Assembly: GCF_900637685.1 (NCBI RefSeq)
Contig: NZ_LR134388.1
Span: 3,189,001-3,253,000, forward strand
DNA: 64,000 nucleotides
Direction of reading: 5' to 3'
Source: Legionella sainthelensi
GTDB lineage: Bacteria > Pseudomonadota > Gammaproteobacteria > Legionellales > Legionellaceae
Under the pieces are notes generated by a model. That model saw only the letters and a list, made by a program, of their open reading frames with translations, was not told the DNA's origin and ran no database searches. The translations under genes and the position numbers were made by a program. Below, piece by piece: positions 1 through 9,532 of the stretch. The first letter of the stretch is position 1; each line of letters opens with the position of its first letter.

Positions 1-1247
1 TAAAAAGCCGTGGTAAAAATTTATTGCGGGGATTACATAACTTACTATCAGATCTGGAGGTTGGTTCCTCACGACTAATGATTAAAATGACTGATATGGA
101 GGCCTTTAAACTTGGTGAAAATCTCGCGATAACACCAGGAAAAGTTATTTTTCGCAACAACATGATGGAGCTGATTCAATACACACCGCAATCCACTAAA
201 GTCAAATCAATACCTCTTCTCATCATTCCTCCTTGGATTAACAAATATTACATCCTGGATTTAAGCCCTCATAATTCTCTAGTGCGTTGGTTAGTAAAAC
301 AAGGGATTACTGTATTCATGATTTCTTGGGTTAATCCTGATGCAAACTTCTCGCATAAAAGCTTATATGATTATTTAAACGAAGGCCCAAATACCGCAAT
401 TAAGATCATCCAAAAACAGCTGCATGTTAATCAAGTCAATACTATGGGATTTTGCATTGGGGGAACGCTTCTTTCCATGCTTCTGGCTTACCATAAAGCA
501 TGCCAAGATAATTCGATTCACAGCGCAACTTTTTTAGCGTCGATGATTGATTTCAGTGATCCTGGTGACATTTCAGTATTTATCGATGAACAACAAATTA
601 TAAAACTGGAAGACGAAATGAAATCTAAGGGCTATCTTGCTGGAAAATTTATGGCATCGAGCTTTAATTCACTTCGCGCCAATGATTTAATTTGGTCATT
701 TTTTATTAAGAATTATTTGCGTGGCAAAAATCCAGTTCCCTTCGATATATTATATTGGAATTCAGATTCTACGAATATGCCAGCAACGATGCACTCACAA
801 TACTTGAGATGGATGTACTTGCATAATTATTTGTCAAAACCAGGTAAAATTCATCTTAATCATACACCAATTGATGTTACTCGCATTGATATACCCACTT
901 TTTTCCTCTCAACCGAAAAAGATCATATAGCCCCATGGAAAACGACCTATATAGGTTTTCAACTCATGAAAGGTCCTAAACGTTTTGTTTTAGGAGGGTC
1001 AGGACATATAGCAGGAATTATTAATGCACCTGAAGCAAAAAAATACGGCTATAAGGTGAATAATCATTCACCTGCCAGTGCCGATCAATGGTTGCAGCAA
1101 GCAACAGAATACCCAGGCTCTTGGTGGCCTGAATGGTTAAAATGGTTAAAATCACATTCAGGAAAATTCATAGCCGCCCCTGATTTTGAACAATTACCAG
1201 TAACACCATTAATGGATGCACCAGGAAATTATGTTTTGGAAAAATAA
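1..1247 (+). CDS. phaC: Poly(3-hydroxyalkanoate) synthase PhaC, C-terminal part (5' end outside window)
   Basis: Polymerises (R)-3-hydroxyacyl-CoA into PHA/PHB storage granules. The frame is open to the left edge and reads KSRGKNLLRGLHNLL upstream of the first possible start (a TTG at 24), which matches the conserved N-terminal region of class I synthases, so the gene begins outside the window and about 150-200 residues are missing. The nucleophile box is GFCIGG, with Cys at codon 453-455 (residue 144 counted from the TTG). The Asp of the STEKDHIAPW segment and the His of the GGSGHIAG segment complete the alpha/beta-hydrolase triad. The C-terminal PGSWWPEW-like segment is typical of the family. 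PHB storage is well known in Legionella. Family assignment is firm; class I rather than III rests on the long N-terminal extension and the absence of phaE in view. Confidence 0.93.
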   Translation, partial: KSRGKNLLRGLHNLLSDLEVGSSRLMIKMTDMEAFKLGENLAITPGKVIFRNNMMELIQYTPQSTKVKSIPLLIIPPWINKYYILDLSPHNSLVRWLVKQGITVFMISWVNPDANFSHKSLYDYLNEGPNTAIKIIQKQLHVNQVNTMGFCIGGTLLSMLLAYHKACQDNSIHSATFLASMIDFSDPGDISVFIDEQQIIKLEDEMKSKGYLAGKFMASSFNSLRANDLIWSFFIKNYLRGKNPVPFDILYWNSDSTNMPATMHSQYLRWMYLHNYLSKPGKIHLNHTPIDVTRIDIPTFFLSTEKDHIAPWKTTYIGFQLMKGPKRFVLGGSGHIAGIINAPEAKKYGYKVNNHSPASADQWLQQATEYPGSWWPEWLKWLKSHSGKFIAAPDFEQLPVTPLMDAPGNYVLEK

Positions 1248-1355
1248 GATAGGGCAAACTCAAAACTGTACAGCTCTGACTGGCAGAATGTAGATATTAT
1301 TTGCTAATGCATGAGGTTTGAAAAAGAAATTAATCTTGTAAACACAGCACCATAA

Positions 1356-1501
1356 AACGGGAGACTTATTAAAGTTCAGTTACAAGATGGAATTGTTCCA
1401 GCAGGGTTTGTTGCTTTTTAGGCCTTCAATTGCCAAGGAGGCCCCTCTCTTGGGATAATTGAAGATTCGAAAGCTGAAATTTCTAGCGCCTTTATTGTTT
1501 T
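1356..1501 (+). other. Possible coding remnant with strong stem-loop after phaC
   Basis: The 254-nt gap after phaC has no intact gene. One frame from 1356 reads a plausible peptide (VQLQDGIVPAGFVAF), hits a TAG at 1419-1421, then continues with AFNCQGGPSLGIIEDS to a TAA at about 1503. The same stretch forms a stem-loop: CTTCAATT (1424-1431) pairs with AATTGAAG (1457-1464), with a further inner CCAAG/CTTGG pairing. It may be a gene remnant or a terminator-like structure between the convergent phaC and aas-like genes. I do not recognise a family. Confidence 0.25.
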
Positions 1502-3666
1502 TTAAATGACTTCTTCTTCCAATTTTTTTTCAATTGTTATGTAATCTATTTTTCCTGAAGGCAAAACAGGGATCTTGCTGCCTGGAAAAATCTGTTGCGG
1601 AATTAACAATTCAGAATAGCTTAATTCTTTAATTTTTTTGATAAAGGTAGTTTTATCTGCTTTCTCTGCTTCGCTAAATAATACAATCTGCTCCCCTTTT
1701 CTTTCACACTTTTTACTAACCGCTGCATGTAACAATTCGGGCCAAATAGATGCGGCGACACTTTCTACTGCAGTAAGGGAAATCATTTCACCAGCAATTT
1801 TAGCAAAACGTTTCGCTCTGCCAGCTATAGTAATAAATCGTTCTTCATCCATCGTTACAATATCACCAGTGTCATGCCAGCCACTTTCTGAGATAACAAT
1901 TGCGCCTGGTTTCTCTGAGGAGAGGTAACCTATCATAATATTAGGGCCACGTACAATGAGTCGCCCTCCTTGAGCAATTCCATCCACCGACTGAATTTTA
2001 CTTTCCATGGATGGGAGTAACATCCCTACACTGTCAGGCTTATAGGCTAAAGGACAATTCATAGAAATCACTGGGGCGGCCTCAGTTGCACCATACCCTT
2101 CATAAATTTTCACCCCAAAAGTATCTATCCAATGACGCATTGTCTCTGGCTTAACTTTCTCAGCTCCTGCAAAAATATAACGCACACTACTAAAATCATG
2201 TCTTTCTGCTGCTCGAGAGTAACCTGTTAAAAAAGTATCCGTACTCAACATAATAGTAGCTCCAGTTTGATACACTAATCCTGGGATTATTTTATAATGT
2301 AAGGGGGACGGATAAAAAAAACAGTTAATTCCTTGTATTAATGGAAGAATAGCTCCTGTAGTTAGCCCAAAACAATGAAAAATGGGTAACGCGTCAAAAA
2401 ATTTATCCCGATAAGAAAAATCAACTCTTGAGGTTAGCTGACAGCAATTAGCCAATAAGCTAGCATGAGATAAAACCACCCCTTAGAAACCCCCTCCGAA
2501 CCAGAGGTAAATAAAATCACGCCAGGATCTGTTGGAGAAACTACTTCACCAATTAATTTATAAGCCCAGGAAGGAAATTTCCCCTTAAGCAACCCTGAAA
2601 GTTTGTGGCTTAATTTAATGGAAGATTTAAAATCCTCTAAAAAATAAATAACGATCCCTTCTTTCTGTAAATTTTCCACTAAATCTTCTAACTTTGCTGT
2701 AGCAATGAATTGTCTTGCTGTATAAATCGTTTTGATTTGCGCAGCCTTACACGTAGAAATCAAATTATAAAAGCCTAAACTAAAATTAAGCATGCCAGGA
2801 ATACGTCGATATGCATGTAATGCAAAAAAAGTGACCATGCCGGCTATTGTTGTAGGCAACATTATTCCCACATGCTCTCCTACTTGCGTTTGATTTTTAA
2901 TCTGACGGCCTAAAATAAAACAACGAGCAAGAAATTGCTTAAACGTTATAGGTGTACGATTAGCATCCTCAATTTTTGCTCTATTCTTAGTGCCTAATGC
3001 TGCTCCATGGATTAGAGCTTTGAATAAAGGCATAGGTTGGAAACTATTTGCAAATGTAAGCTCACTAATCAAATGAAATAAACGAAGACTTATTGTATTT
3101 CTATCAACAAAATTATGTTTCTCTTCCACATAGGACAAAGGAGGCAACACATGCAAAATAATTTTAGGACACAAACGTATGAGATGTTTGTCTTTGCTTA
3201 TAGAAAAAATACTGTATTGAGCGCCATCAATGCGAATCGGAATAACGGATGCGCCTGCTTTTTGCAATACGAGGCCTGGACTATCAAAAACCTTCAAACT
3301 CTCTTCATCTGATTTAACTCCCTGTGGAAAAATCACACAACGCTTCCCCTCTCGTATTGCTTTTATTAAAGCTCGAGCCGCAAAAGCATTTGTTGCATCA
3401 ATTGCAATCACATCTGCAAAAAGAAGCATCATTTTCCACCAAAACTTACTGGAAGTATGTGGTGATAAAGCAACCGTTACACGTTCAGGTAAAAAAGCGG
3501 CAAGTAAAAGCAAGTCAATTGTTGAAGTTCTATTGGCAATTATAACGGAGTTAGATTCAGGTTGATAATTCCCTCGCAACTCCACTTTAAACCAGTACGC
3601 CAAAATTGCTTTTATCCAATGACGAATTCGTTGTTTTTGTCTTTCCTTCCACGTAACATATTCCAT
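1502..3666 (-). pseudogene. Aas-like acyltransferase / acyl-ACP(CoA) ligase fusion, broken by a frameshift
   Basis: Two abutting reading frames together make one protein of about 720 residues with the Aas layout: an N-terminal PlsC-type acyltransferase (2434-3666) followed by an AMP-forming ligase (1502-2479). The ligase P-loop TSGSEGVSKG is split. After it the frame reads WFYLMLAYW and stops, whereas the other frame supplies the expected VVLSHASL. Adding one G to the run G4 (C4 on the plus strand, 2479-2482) restores the whole protein. Independently, the acyltransferase motif I is NRTSTID (residues 45-51), with Arg in place of the catalytic His of HX4D, and motif III is FPQG (113-116) rather than FPEG, so that domain looks impaired. 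Aas re-acylates lyso-phospholipids at the inner membrane. The frameshift could be a sequencing error; the motif changes could not be explained by one. Confidence 0.8.
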
Positions 3667-3799
3667 GTCTTAGTGCTCATGTAAAATTCGCTTTTGGTTA
3701 TCCCCAACCAAAATTGCGGCGTATTTAATAAAAATTGTAGAATTCTAATTACCTGGTTTCGCTTTTTTTGATGCGATTATGTCATCAAATTTTTAAATC

Positions 3800-4621
3800 C
3801 TAAATTGTACTTCCAACACTCAAAGAAGAAGTGAATTGATCAAGCAAAGGATGATCAATTGCGAAAATCATATCATCTAAAGAATAAGCTGGACGAATCC
3901 CTTGTAAAGAGTTAACCAGAAAAACCACATCAGCATCTTTTAACATTGATTTTGTCAAAGAGACCTCAATACAATTAATATTGAGTTGTTCGGATAATTT
4001 GAAAATTCGTGCACGAGTAATACCAGGAAGAACTCCATCGGTTAAGGGAGGCGTCAGTAAACAATGTTTTTGAATCATGAATAAATTAGCGCAAGTAGTC
4101 TCAGTAACATGGTGTTGTAAATTAAAAAACAAAGCATCATCGGCACCCAAATCAATTGCATAACGACGAGCAAGTATCGCTTCTAGATAATTGACTGATT
4201 TCACTTGAAACACAGGATTAGCAGCATCCCGTAACCAAGGAACACTAACTAGTTTTAGGGGATGAGTTTCTACTGTATAATTAAAGGTTTGCAGCACCAA
4301 TTGACTAATCTGTCCACGTACTGCTAACCCTCGAGGCGCGGAGCCACCACTTAAAATTGCTTTTATACCCCCATGGTATAAATTATCGCTTTTAATTTTA
4401 TGAAGCAGATGCTCCAACCAATGTTCAAAAGTGAGATCAAACGGAATGCCCAGTTTTTGAGCAGACTCACTTAATCGTTGCCAATGTAAATATGCAAAGC
4501 ACGGCTTGCCACTCTCTACTTTAAGAGTTTCAAATAAGCCCTCTCCCAAAAAGATGCGATCATCTGTTGGAAAGGCAAGGTTGTTTTCCCCTCCGTCGGA
4601 GAGTACCCGTGTTCGTATCAT
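3800..4621 (-). CDS. pabC: Class IV PLP aminotransferase family, aminodeoxychorismate lyase-like
   Basis: Fold-type IV PLP enzyme of 273 residues. It contains VKSVNYLEAILARRYA, whose Lys corresponds to the Schiff-base lysine region, then VTETTCANLFMI and GVLPGITRARI, which are the hallmark segments of the PabC/IlvE/D-amino-acid transaminase group. Length and the compact LGEGLFETLKV N-terminal segment favour 4-amino-4-deoxychorismate lyase, which releases pyruvate to make p-aminobenzoate for folate. D-alanine aminotransferase is the main alternative. No pabA or pabB is adjacent to help; a folate-related gene (formyl-THF cyclo-ligase) lies nearby in the opposite direction. The start ATG at 4621 is the first in frame. 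Confidence 0.7.
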   Translation of the reverse strand: MIRTRVLSDGGENNLAFPTDDRIFLGEGLFETLKVESGKPCFAYLHWQRLSESAQKLGIPFDLTFEHWLEHLLHKIKSDNLYHGGIKAILSGGSAPRGLAVRGQISQLVLQTFNYTVETHPLKLVSVPWLRDAANPVFQVKSVNYLEAILARRYAIDLGADDALFFNLQHHVTETTCANLFMIQKHCLLTPPLTDGVLPGITRARIFKLSEQLNINCIEVSLTKSMLKDADVVFLVNSLQGIRPAYSLDDMIFAIDHPLLDQFTSSLSVGSTI

Positions 4622-4675
4622 TAACGCACTTAAAAGAAATTACCCGTTACATTGACTATTTATGCTTCAATTGAA

Positions 4676-4876
4676 TTAATAGTCTCCAAAATCATCCAAT
4701 TCATCACGCAAACGTTTTTCATCTAACATATTTTCCAAACGTCTACGTGCATCCAAACCATGAGGAACCGTTTCAATAACCTCTGCATCTATATCTAAAT
4801 CATTATCTAAATCGAAATCCTCATCAACCTCTACCACACTATCTTCATCTTCTTCAAACAAATCACTCATACCCAT
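4676..4876 (-). CDS. Small acidic conserved protein (PA3496-like)
   Basis: A 66-residue, strongly acidic protein. The first half is a run of Asp/Glu (for example DLDNDLDID), and the end is ARRRLENMLDEKRLRDELDDF, a basic/acidic helical tail that I associate with the PA3496-type small proteins of gammaproteobacteria, named as putative envelope integrity proteins. No signal peptide or membrane segment is visible. It sits 54 nt upstream of the pabC-like gene in the same direction and could be co-transcribed. The family link rests on the C-terminal motif only, so function is open. Confidence 0.6.
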   Translation of the reverse strand: MGMSDLFEEDEDSVVEVDEDFDLDNDLDIDAEVIETVPHGLDARRRLENMLDEKRLRDELDDFGDY

Positions 4877-5040
4877 CTCTCAATGAACTCAACTGCAAGC
4901 TACATTATATCCGAATGCTGGATTATAAAAACTAGGACGGCTATATACCTTATTTTTATATTTTTGCCTAGCCTTTTTAAAAAAATTTAGCAATCATTTG
5001 ATGTTTGAGAGTGACAAATTTCTAAGAATATTTCAAGACC

Positions 5041-5069
5041 TTGAAGTTTGGCCACAAAAAAACGATAAT
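5041..5069 (+). promoter_or_regulatory. Candidate sigma-70 promoter of the cyclo-ligase gene
   Basis: TTGAAG (5041-5046), a 17-nt spacer and GATAAT (5064-5069) lie about 50 nt upstream of the ATG at 5124. Both boxes are close to consensus. It sits in the 247-nt divergent region between the small acidic gene and the cyclo-ligase gene, which otherwise shows only AT-rich sequence. Confidence 0.45.
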
Positions 5070-5123
5070 TCAAAATAAATCGGATGATCTAACTTTTCTT
5101 AAGAAGAACAATACGCTACCTGT

Positions 5124-5702
5124 ATGACAAACTCAGTCAAAAAAGCTTTAAGAGACACGATGAAACAAATACGTTCTAAGCTCACAGCATCGTATCGTCT
5201 AACCGCTTCAAATCAAATCTGTACTCGAATTCGCTCGTTAGAACAGTATCGAGATGCCCAAAGAGTTGCATTTTATTTTGCAGCGCACGGCGAAATTGAC
5301 TTAGATGAGCTTTGGAAAAGCGCTTGTTCACAAGGTAAGCTCTGCTATTTTCCTGTCATTAATGAAGATAATTTAACTCTTTCTTTTTTACCCGCCTCAC
5401 CCGATACTCCTTTCAAAAAGAATCGCTACGGAATTAATGAGCCCGATGTCAGCCACACTTTAGCCCTCCCTTTAGAAGAATTAAATTTGGCTTTAATTCC
5501 TATAGTCGCTTTTGATGTACGTTGCGTCCGCATCGGGATGGGTGCGGGTTACTATGATCGTACTTTTAAAAACAATGAGCATTGCCCACTATTTGGTGTC
5601 GCGTACCAATTTCAACGGGTTGATCATATTGATCCTGAACCTTGGGATATTCCACTCAATGCAGTAATTACCCAGCGTGCTATTTATTGGCATGGAGGGT
5701 AA
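5124..5702 (+). CDS. 5-formyltetrahydrofolate cyclo-ligase
   Basis: ATP-dependent conversion of 5-formyl-THF to 5,10-methenyl-THF in the cytoplasm, a salvage step of one-carbon metabolism (MTHFS/YgfA family). The 192-residue length is typical. The N-terminal KKALRDTMKQIRSKL segment and the C-terminal glycine-rich ATP-binding stretch RIGMGAGYYDRTF are diagnostic. In many gammaproteobacteria this gene follows zapA and the 6S RNA gene; neither is seen here. It converges on the PII gene with only 25 nt between the stops. Confidence 0.92.
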   Translation: MTNSVKKALRDTMKQIRSKLTASYRLTASNQICTRIRSLEQYRDAQRVAFYFAAHGEIDLDELWKSACSQGKLCYFPVINEDNLTLSFLPASPDTPFKKNRYGINEPDVSHTLALPLEELNLALIPIVAFDVRCVRIGMGAGYYDRTFKNNEHCPLFGVAYQFQRVDHIDPEPWDIPLNAVITQRAIYWHGG

Positions 5703-5727
5703 ATTTAATCTTTGATTTTCCTCATTT

Positions 5728-6069
5728 TTAGGTTAAAGCATCTGCATTTATTTCTCCAGTACGTACCCGTACCACTTGTTGCAATTCATATACAAAAATT
5801 TTTCCATCACCAATCTTACCGGTATAAGCCGATTTGCAAATAGCTTCAATTGCAGCTTCTACCATATCATCAGGTAAAGCTAATTCAATTTTAATTTTGG
5901 GCAAAAAATCAACAACATATTCTGCTCCACGATATAATTCTGTATGTCCTTTTTGTCTTCCAAAACCTCGAGTTTCAGAAATAGTGATTCCTGGAACCCC
6001 TATTTCCATTAGCGCTTCATGAACATCATCGAGTTTAAAAGGTTTAATTATTGCCATAATCATTTTCAT
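5728..6069 (-). CDS. glnB: PII nitrogen regulatory protein (GlnB/GlnK)
   Basis: PII signal protein of 113 residues that senses 2-oxoglutarate and ATP/ADP and relays nitrogen status to glutamine synthetase control or ammonium transport. The T-loop RGAEYVVDFLPK contains Tyr51, the uridylylation site, in its canonical position, and the B-loop TGKIGDGKIFV is intact. No amtB is adjacent, which favours GlnB over GlnK, but sequence alone does not settle this. Confidence 0.9.
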   Translation of the reverse strand: MKMIMAIIKPFKLDDVHEALMEIGVPGITISETRGFGRQKGHTELYRGAEYVVDFLPKIKIELALPDDMVEAAIEAICKSAYTGKIGDGKIFVYELQQVVRVRTGEINADALT

Positions 6070-6175
6070 AATATATTCCGCCGTGATATATCATGTCTCA
6101 TCAAAAAAACCCTATTTTAGGAGAGACAAGGTATTATACTTTTGTTAGACTGATTGCAAAAACCATGGAGTAATC

Positions 6176-6433
6176 ATGTTCGACCCCAAACAATTTGATG
6201 ACTTAGCAAAAAAACTCTTTGCCGCACTTCCTTCAAGTCTACAAAATATTGAAAAAGACATTCAACAAAAATTTAAAGAAGTTTTGCAATCTGCATTTGC
6301 TCATATGGATCTTATCACCCGCGAAGAATTTGATGTACAAACCAAAGTCTTAGCACGAACACGAGATAAACTAGATCAACTTCAAAAACAAGTGGATGTG
6401 TTAATGACCCAACTCAATAAAGAAAAAAAATAA
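6176..6433 (+). CDS. ubiK: UbiK-family accessory factor (YqiC/BMFP)
   Basis: An 85-residue protein with two amphipathic halves. The N-terminal part (FDPKQFDDLAKKLFAALP) is followed by a C-terminal coiled coil (EEFDVQTKVLARTRDKLDQLQKQV), the pattern of the BMFP/UbiK family, which assists the ubiquinone biosynthesis complex and forms trimers. It lies directly upstream of comM in the same direction. A purine-rich sequence precedes the ATG. Confidence 0.82.
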   Translation: MFDPKQFDDLAKKLFAALPSSLQNIEKDIQQKFKEVLQSAFAHMDLITREEFDVQTKVLARTRDKLDQLQKQVDVLMTQLNKEKK

Positions 6434-6501
6434 GCCCCCATTTAAACTAATAGGAATTCGAACGTTATTCCATAAAATGCTCCGCACTGATATGGTAAAA
6501 G

Positions 6502-6540
6502 AGTTCGATATAAGCATCATTTTATTTTTTATATCGAACT
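6502..6540. repeat. Perfect 12-bp inverted repeat in the ubiK-comM gap
   Basis: AGTTCGATATAA (6502-6513) and TTATATCGAACT (6529-6540) are exact inverted copies around a 15-nt T-rich loop. No T-run follows on the plus strand, so it is not a textbook terminator. The 11-mer TTATATCGAAC recurs at 15454-15464 in another intergenic region, suggesting a dispersed palindromic element. Confidence 0.55.
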
Positions 6541-6607
6541 GACATTAAATTACAACGGCAATAGGAAGTTTTGTCGTTTGACTCGTCCAACATCGATAGG
6601 AAATTAG

Positions 6608-8116
6608 ATGAATCTTGCATTTACTAAAACACGTAGCACTATAGGTATGTTAGCGCATCCCGTGTCCGTAGAAGTCCACTTATCAAATGGTTTGCCTGGA
6701 TTTACCATAGTGGGACTCGCAGAAACTGCTGTCAAAGAAAGTAAGGATAGAGTACGCTCTGCTATCGTTAATAGCCAATTCGAGTTCCCTTGTCGTAAAA
6801 TTACAGTGAATCTTGGGCCTGCTGATTTACCTAAAACAGGAAGCGGTTTCGATTTACCGATAGCTCTTGGTATTCTTGCAGCTTCCCAGCAAATTCCCCA
6901 AGACCAATTAATTAATCATGAATTCATTGCTGAGCTCGCCTTAAATGGAGAACTTAGAGGTATTTCATCTATTATTCCTGCGATTCTTGCTGCTCATAAA
7001 GAGAAAAGTTTACTCATTATTGCCAGCGCCAATGCCCATGAGGCCTCTTTAACTGGGTATCAAAATATCTATAGCGCAAATAATTTGCGCGAAATATGCA
7101 GCTATCTTTGTCAAAAAACCCCGTTGTCCTCCCTCCCTCCAAAGCCAGAGTCTTACACTACAGAGTATGGATTGGATTGGTCTGACATTAAAGGCCAGTT
7201 GCATGCAAAAAAGGCGATGGAAATCGCTGCGTGTGGAGGACACAATATTTTACTCAGTGGTGCTCCTGGAAGTGGCAAGAGCATGTTAGCAAAACGATTT
7301 ATTACTTTATTACCCCAATTATCTGAAACAGAAGCACTCGAATGTGTCGCGATTAATTCTCTACGTGGTAAATTGCCTGATTTTCGTGAATGGCGCTCTC
7401 CTCCTTTCCGGGCTCCTCATCATACGGCATCAACAGTCTCCTTAGTTGGTGGTGGAAATCCACCTAAACCAGGAGAAATTTCTTTAGCACATCAAGGCGT
7501 ATTATTTCTCGATGAATTACCTGAATTCCATCGACAAGTTTTAGAAACATTGAGACAACCTCTAGAGTCAGGCTCAATATGTATTTCCCGGGCTGCAGTC
7601 CAAATGGAGTTTCCAGCTAAATTCCAGCTCATTGCAGCAATGAATCCCTGTCCATGTGGCCAATGGGGTAATCCTCATGCAAACTGCTTATGTACTCCGG
7701 ATCGTATTAAACGCTATCATGCCAAGATCTCAGCACCTTTGATGGATAGAATTGACATGCATATTTCTGTACAAGCACTATCTCGAGAAGAATTAGTTGC
7801 TCCCAATAATAATTCTTATAAACAAAGTGACTTAATTAGAGAAAACGTAATCAAAATAAGAGCAACGCAATTGCAACGGCAAAATTGCCTTAATGCCTTT
7901 TTAAATGCAAGAGAATGTGAAGAGGTCTGTCGTTCGGGAACAGAGGAACAACATTTTTTAAGTCAAGCGATGATGCGACTTAAACTGTCTGCAAGAGGAT
8001 ATCATCGTTTACTTAAAGTAGCTCGAACGATTGCAGATATAGAAGACAGCGCTTCGGTATGTCTCCATCATTTACAACAAGCCATCTCGTTTAAGCATAA
8101 TTTACATGTTAAATGA
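6608..8116 (+). CDS. comM: YifB/ComM-family AAA+ ATPase (Mg-chelatase-like)
   Basis: ComM is a branch-migration helicase that extends homologous recombination of incoming DNA in natural transformation. The 502 residues are the usual length. An N-terminal Lon-like domain (NGLPGFTIVGLAETAVKESKDRVRSAI) is followed by a Mg-chelatase AAA+ module with Walker A GAPGSGKS near residue 218, Walker B GVLFLDELPEF, the insert segment MNPCPCGQWGNP and a C-terminal helical domain (LSARGYHRLLKVARTIADIE). Legionella is naturally competent, which fits. Confidence 0.93.
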   Translation: MNLAFTKTRSTIGMLAHPVSVEVHLSNGLPGFTIVGLAETAVKESKDRVRSAIVNSQFEFPCRKITVNLGPADLPKTGSGFDLPIALGILAASQQIPQDQLINHEFIAELALNGELRGISSIIPAILAAHKEKSLLIIASANAHEASLTGYQNIYSANNLREICSYLCQKTPLSSLPPKPESYTTEYGLDWSDIKGQLHAKKAMEIAACGGHNILLSGAPGSGKSMLAKRFITLLPQLSETEALECVAINSLRGKLPDFREWRSPPFRAPHHTASTVSLVGGGNPPKPGEISLAHQGVLFLDELPEFHRQVLETLRQPLESGSICISRAAVQMEFPAKFQLIAAMNPCPCGQWGNPHANCLCTPDRIKRYHAKISAPLMDRIDMHISVQALSREELVAPNNNSYKQSDLIRENVIKIRATQLQRQNCLNAFLNARECEEVCRSGTEEQHFLSQAMMRLKLSARGYHRLLKVARTIADIEDSASVCLHHLQQAISFKHNLHVK

Positions 8117-8173
8117 GCAAAATAAGCAAACAGCCTAGTCGTGATTTTCTATTGAGCAGGTATTGTAATGCGT

Positions 8174-9484
8174 TTATCCTGTCACTAAATATAAATCCAG
8201 CTTTAATAAACGCATTACAAAACAAATCGTAGGGATAAACAAGCCAAACGCCAAGATAATAACAAGTACAGGCATAAAATGATTCTGCATTCCATGCTCT
8301 TGGATTTCATTATTGCCATAGATTATTTTTCTTTTTCCTAAAAAATAAATTAAAAATAATAATCCATAAAAATAGCTCGAAAAAAAACTCATCCGCCCCC
8401 AAAGATTAGACATATCTTGAGTTTTTACATAATCCATAGGAAAATTAACTAGAAAAAAGCATAAGAACCAAAAAAGTATCATTTTAATATCTTTGCTATT
8501 CAAAGCAACAAACCAAGTTAAAATGAGAGGTAAAATTAGTAGAGGGAAATAATAAACCCAACCCAACGGACTCAAAAACAACATCATTGCCAAAGTAAGG
8601 CAAAACGGTTGATGATTTACTGGATCAGACTCGTTAGCACCTAGTGCTTTTAAGTACCAAACAATTAAAATGAAAAAACAAAACACATAAAGCATCTTGA
8701 TGAATAGTAGATGGTATTCACTCCCAGAATAGTGCAATAACCGGCAAATAAAACCATAAATCGAAGCATTCCAACCATCACCATACCAAAAAACCCCAGA
8801 CATCATAAAATAATATTGCTTATAAATTGTTACACCATACACCAACAAAGGAATTAGCCATGCGATAATCAAGGTAATCATCATCACACCCAATACCTTA
8901 AATCGTTTTTGTTTTAAGACATAAAAAAATAACAATGCAGGAAAAAGCTTCATCGCAATAATCATTCCCCAGAAAATTCCCGCTAAACAATCACGATGAT
9001 GTAAATAAAAATAATACCCCACCATGATGAAAAAAAATAATAAAGTTCCTAATTGCAAGGTAGTAACATTCATGAGCGTGGCAAAAAATGCAAAATAAAG
9101 TAGAGATACATTCAAATAATTGTTTCGCAAAAACACCGTAGAAAATGCATAATGAAAAACAATGACTGCACCGAGAAATCCTAAAATTAAAGAAATAGCC
9201 GACCAAACTAATAAAGCAGTAGAATAACTAAGGTAAGCTAACGGATTAAAAAGCCATAAAACTATTGGTGGATTTAAATTAGCAGATAATTGATTGTTTG
9301 TCGGTAGATAAGTAGCAGTTAAATCTTTATAAGGATTTTCTCCTTGTAATAACGCGTGAACCGTTGAATAGAAAGAAGAAAAATCTAATTTTTGATGATG
9401 GGTTAAAATAAAATAAAGCAATATGCAGTAAATACTGAGTAAGGCTATGCTAAAACATCCTTGTTGATAACGATGGCTCGTCAT
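8174..9484 (-). CDS. GT87-like polytopic membrane glycosyltransferase (DUF2029)
   Basis: A 436-residue inner-membrane protein with about ten hydrophobic segments. Near the N-terminus is the signature DFSSFYSTVHALLQGENPYKDL followed by NLNPPIVLWLFNPLAYL, the acidic/NPY and N-P-P motifs of the GT87 (mannosyltransferase, DUF2029) family, which uses polyprenyl-phosphate sugar donors on the outer face of the membrane. The acceptor is unknown. It is downstream of pyrB in the same direction with a 48-nt gap but is functionally unrelated to it. Confidence 0.72.
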   Translation of the reverse strand: MTSHRYQQGCFSIALLSIYCILLYFILTHHQKLDFSSFYSTVHALLQGENPYKDLTATYLPTNNQLSANLNPPIVLWLFNPLAYLSYSTALLVWSAISLILGFLGAVIVFHYAFSTVFLRNNYLNVSLLYFAFFATLMNVTTLQLGTLLFFFIMVGYYFYLHHRDCLAGIFWGMIIAMKLFPALLFFYVLKQKRFKVLGVMMITLIIAWLIPLLVYGVTIYKQYYFMMSGVFWYGDGWNASIYGFICRLLHYSGSEYHLLFIKMLYVFCFFILIVWYLKALGANESDPVNHQPFCLTLAMMLFLSPLGWVYYFPLLILPLILTWFVALNSKDIKMILFWFLCFFLVNFPMDYVKTQDMSNLWGRMSFFSSYFYGLLFLIYFLGKRKIIYGNNEIQEHGMQNHFMPVLVIILAFGLFIPTICFVMRLLKLDLYLVTG

Positions 9485-9532
9485 TTCTATCTTCCTGATT
9501 CAAACCACATCCAGTAAATGCAAATGATTAAA

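Noticed and set aside
4877-5123. Possible 6S RNA gene upstream of the formyl-THF cyclo-ligase
   Set aside because: 6S RNA often lies here in gammaproteobacteria, but the region is AT-rich with no long bulged hairpin and there is no zapA nearby.
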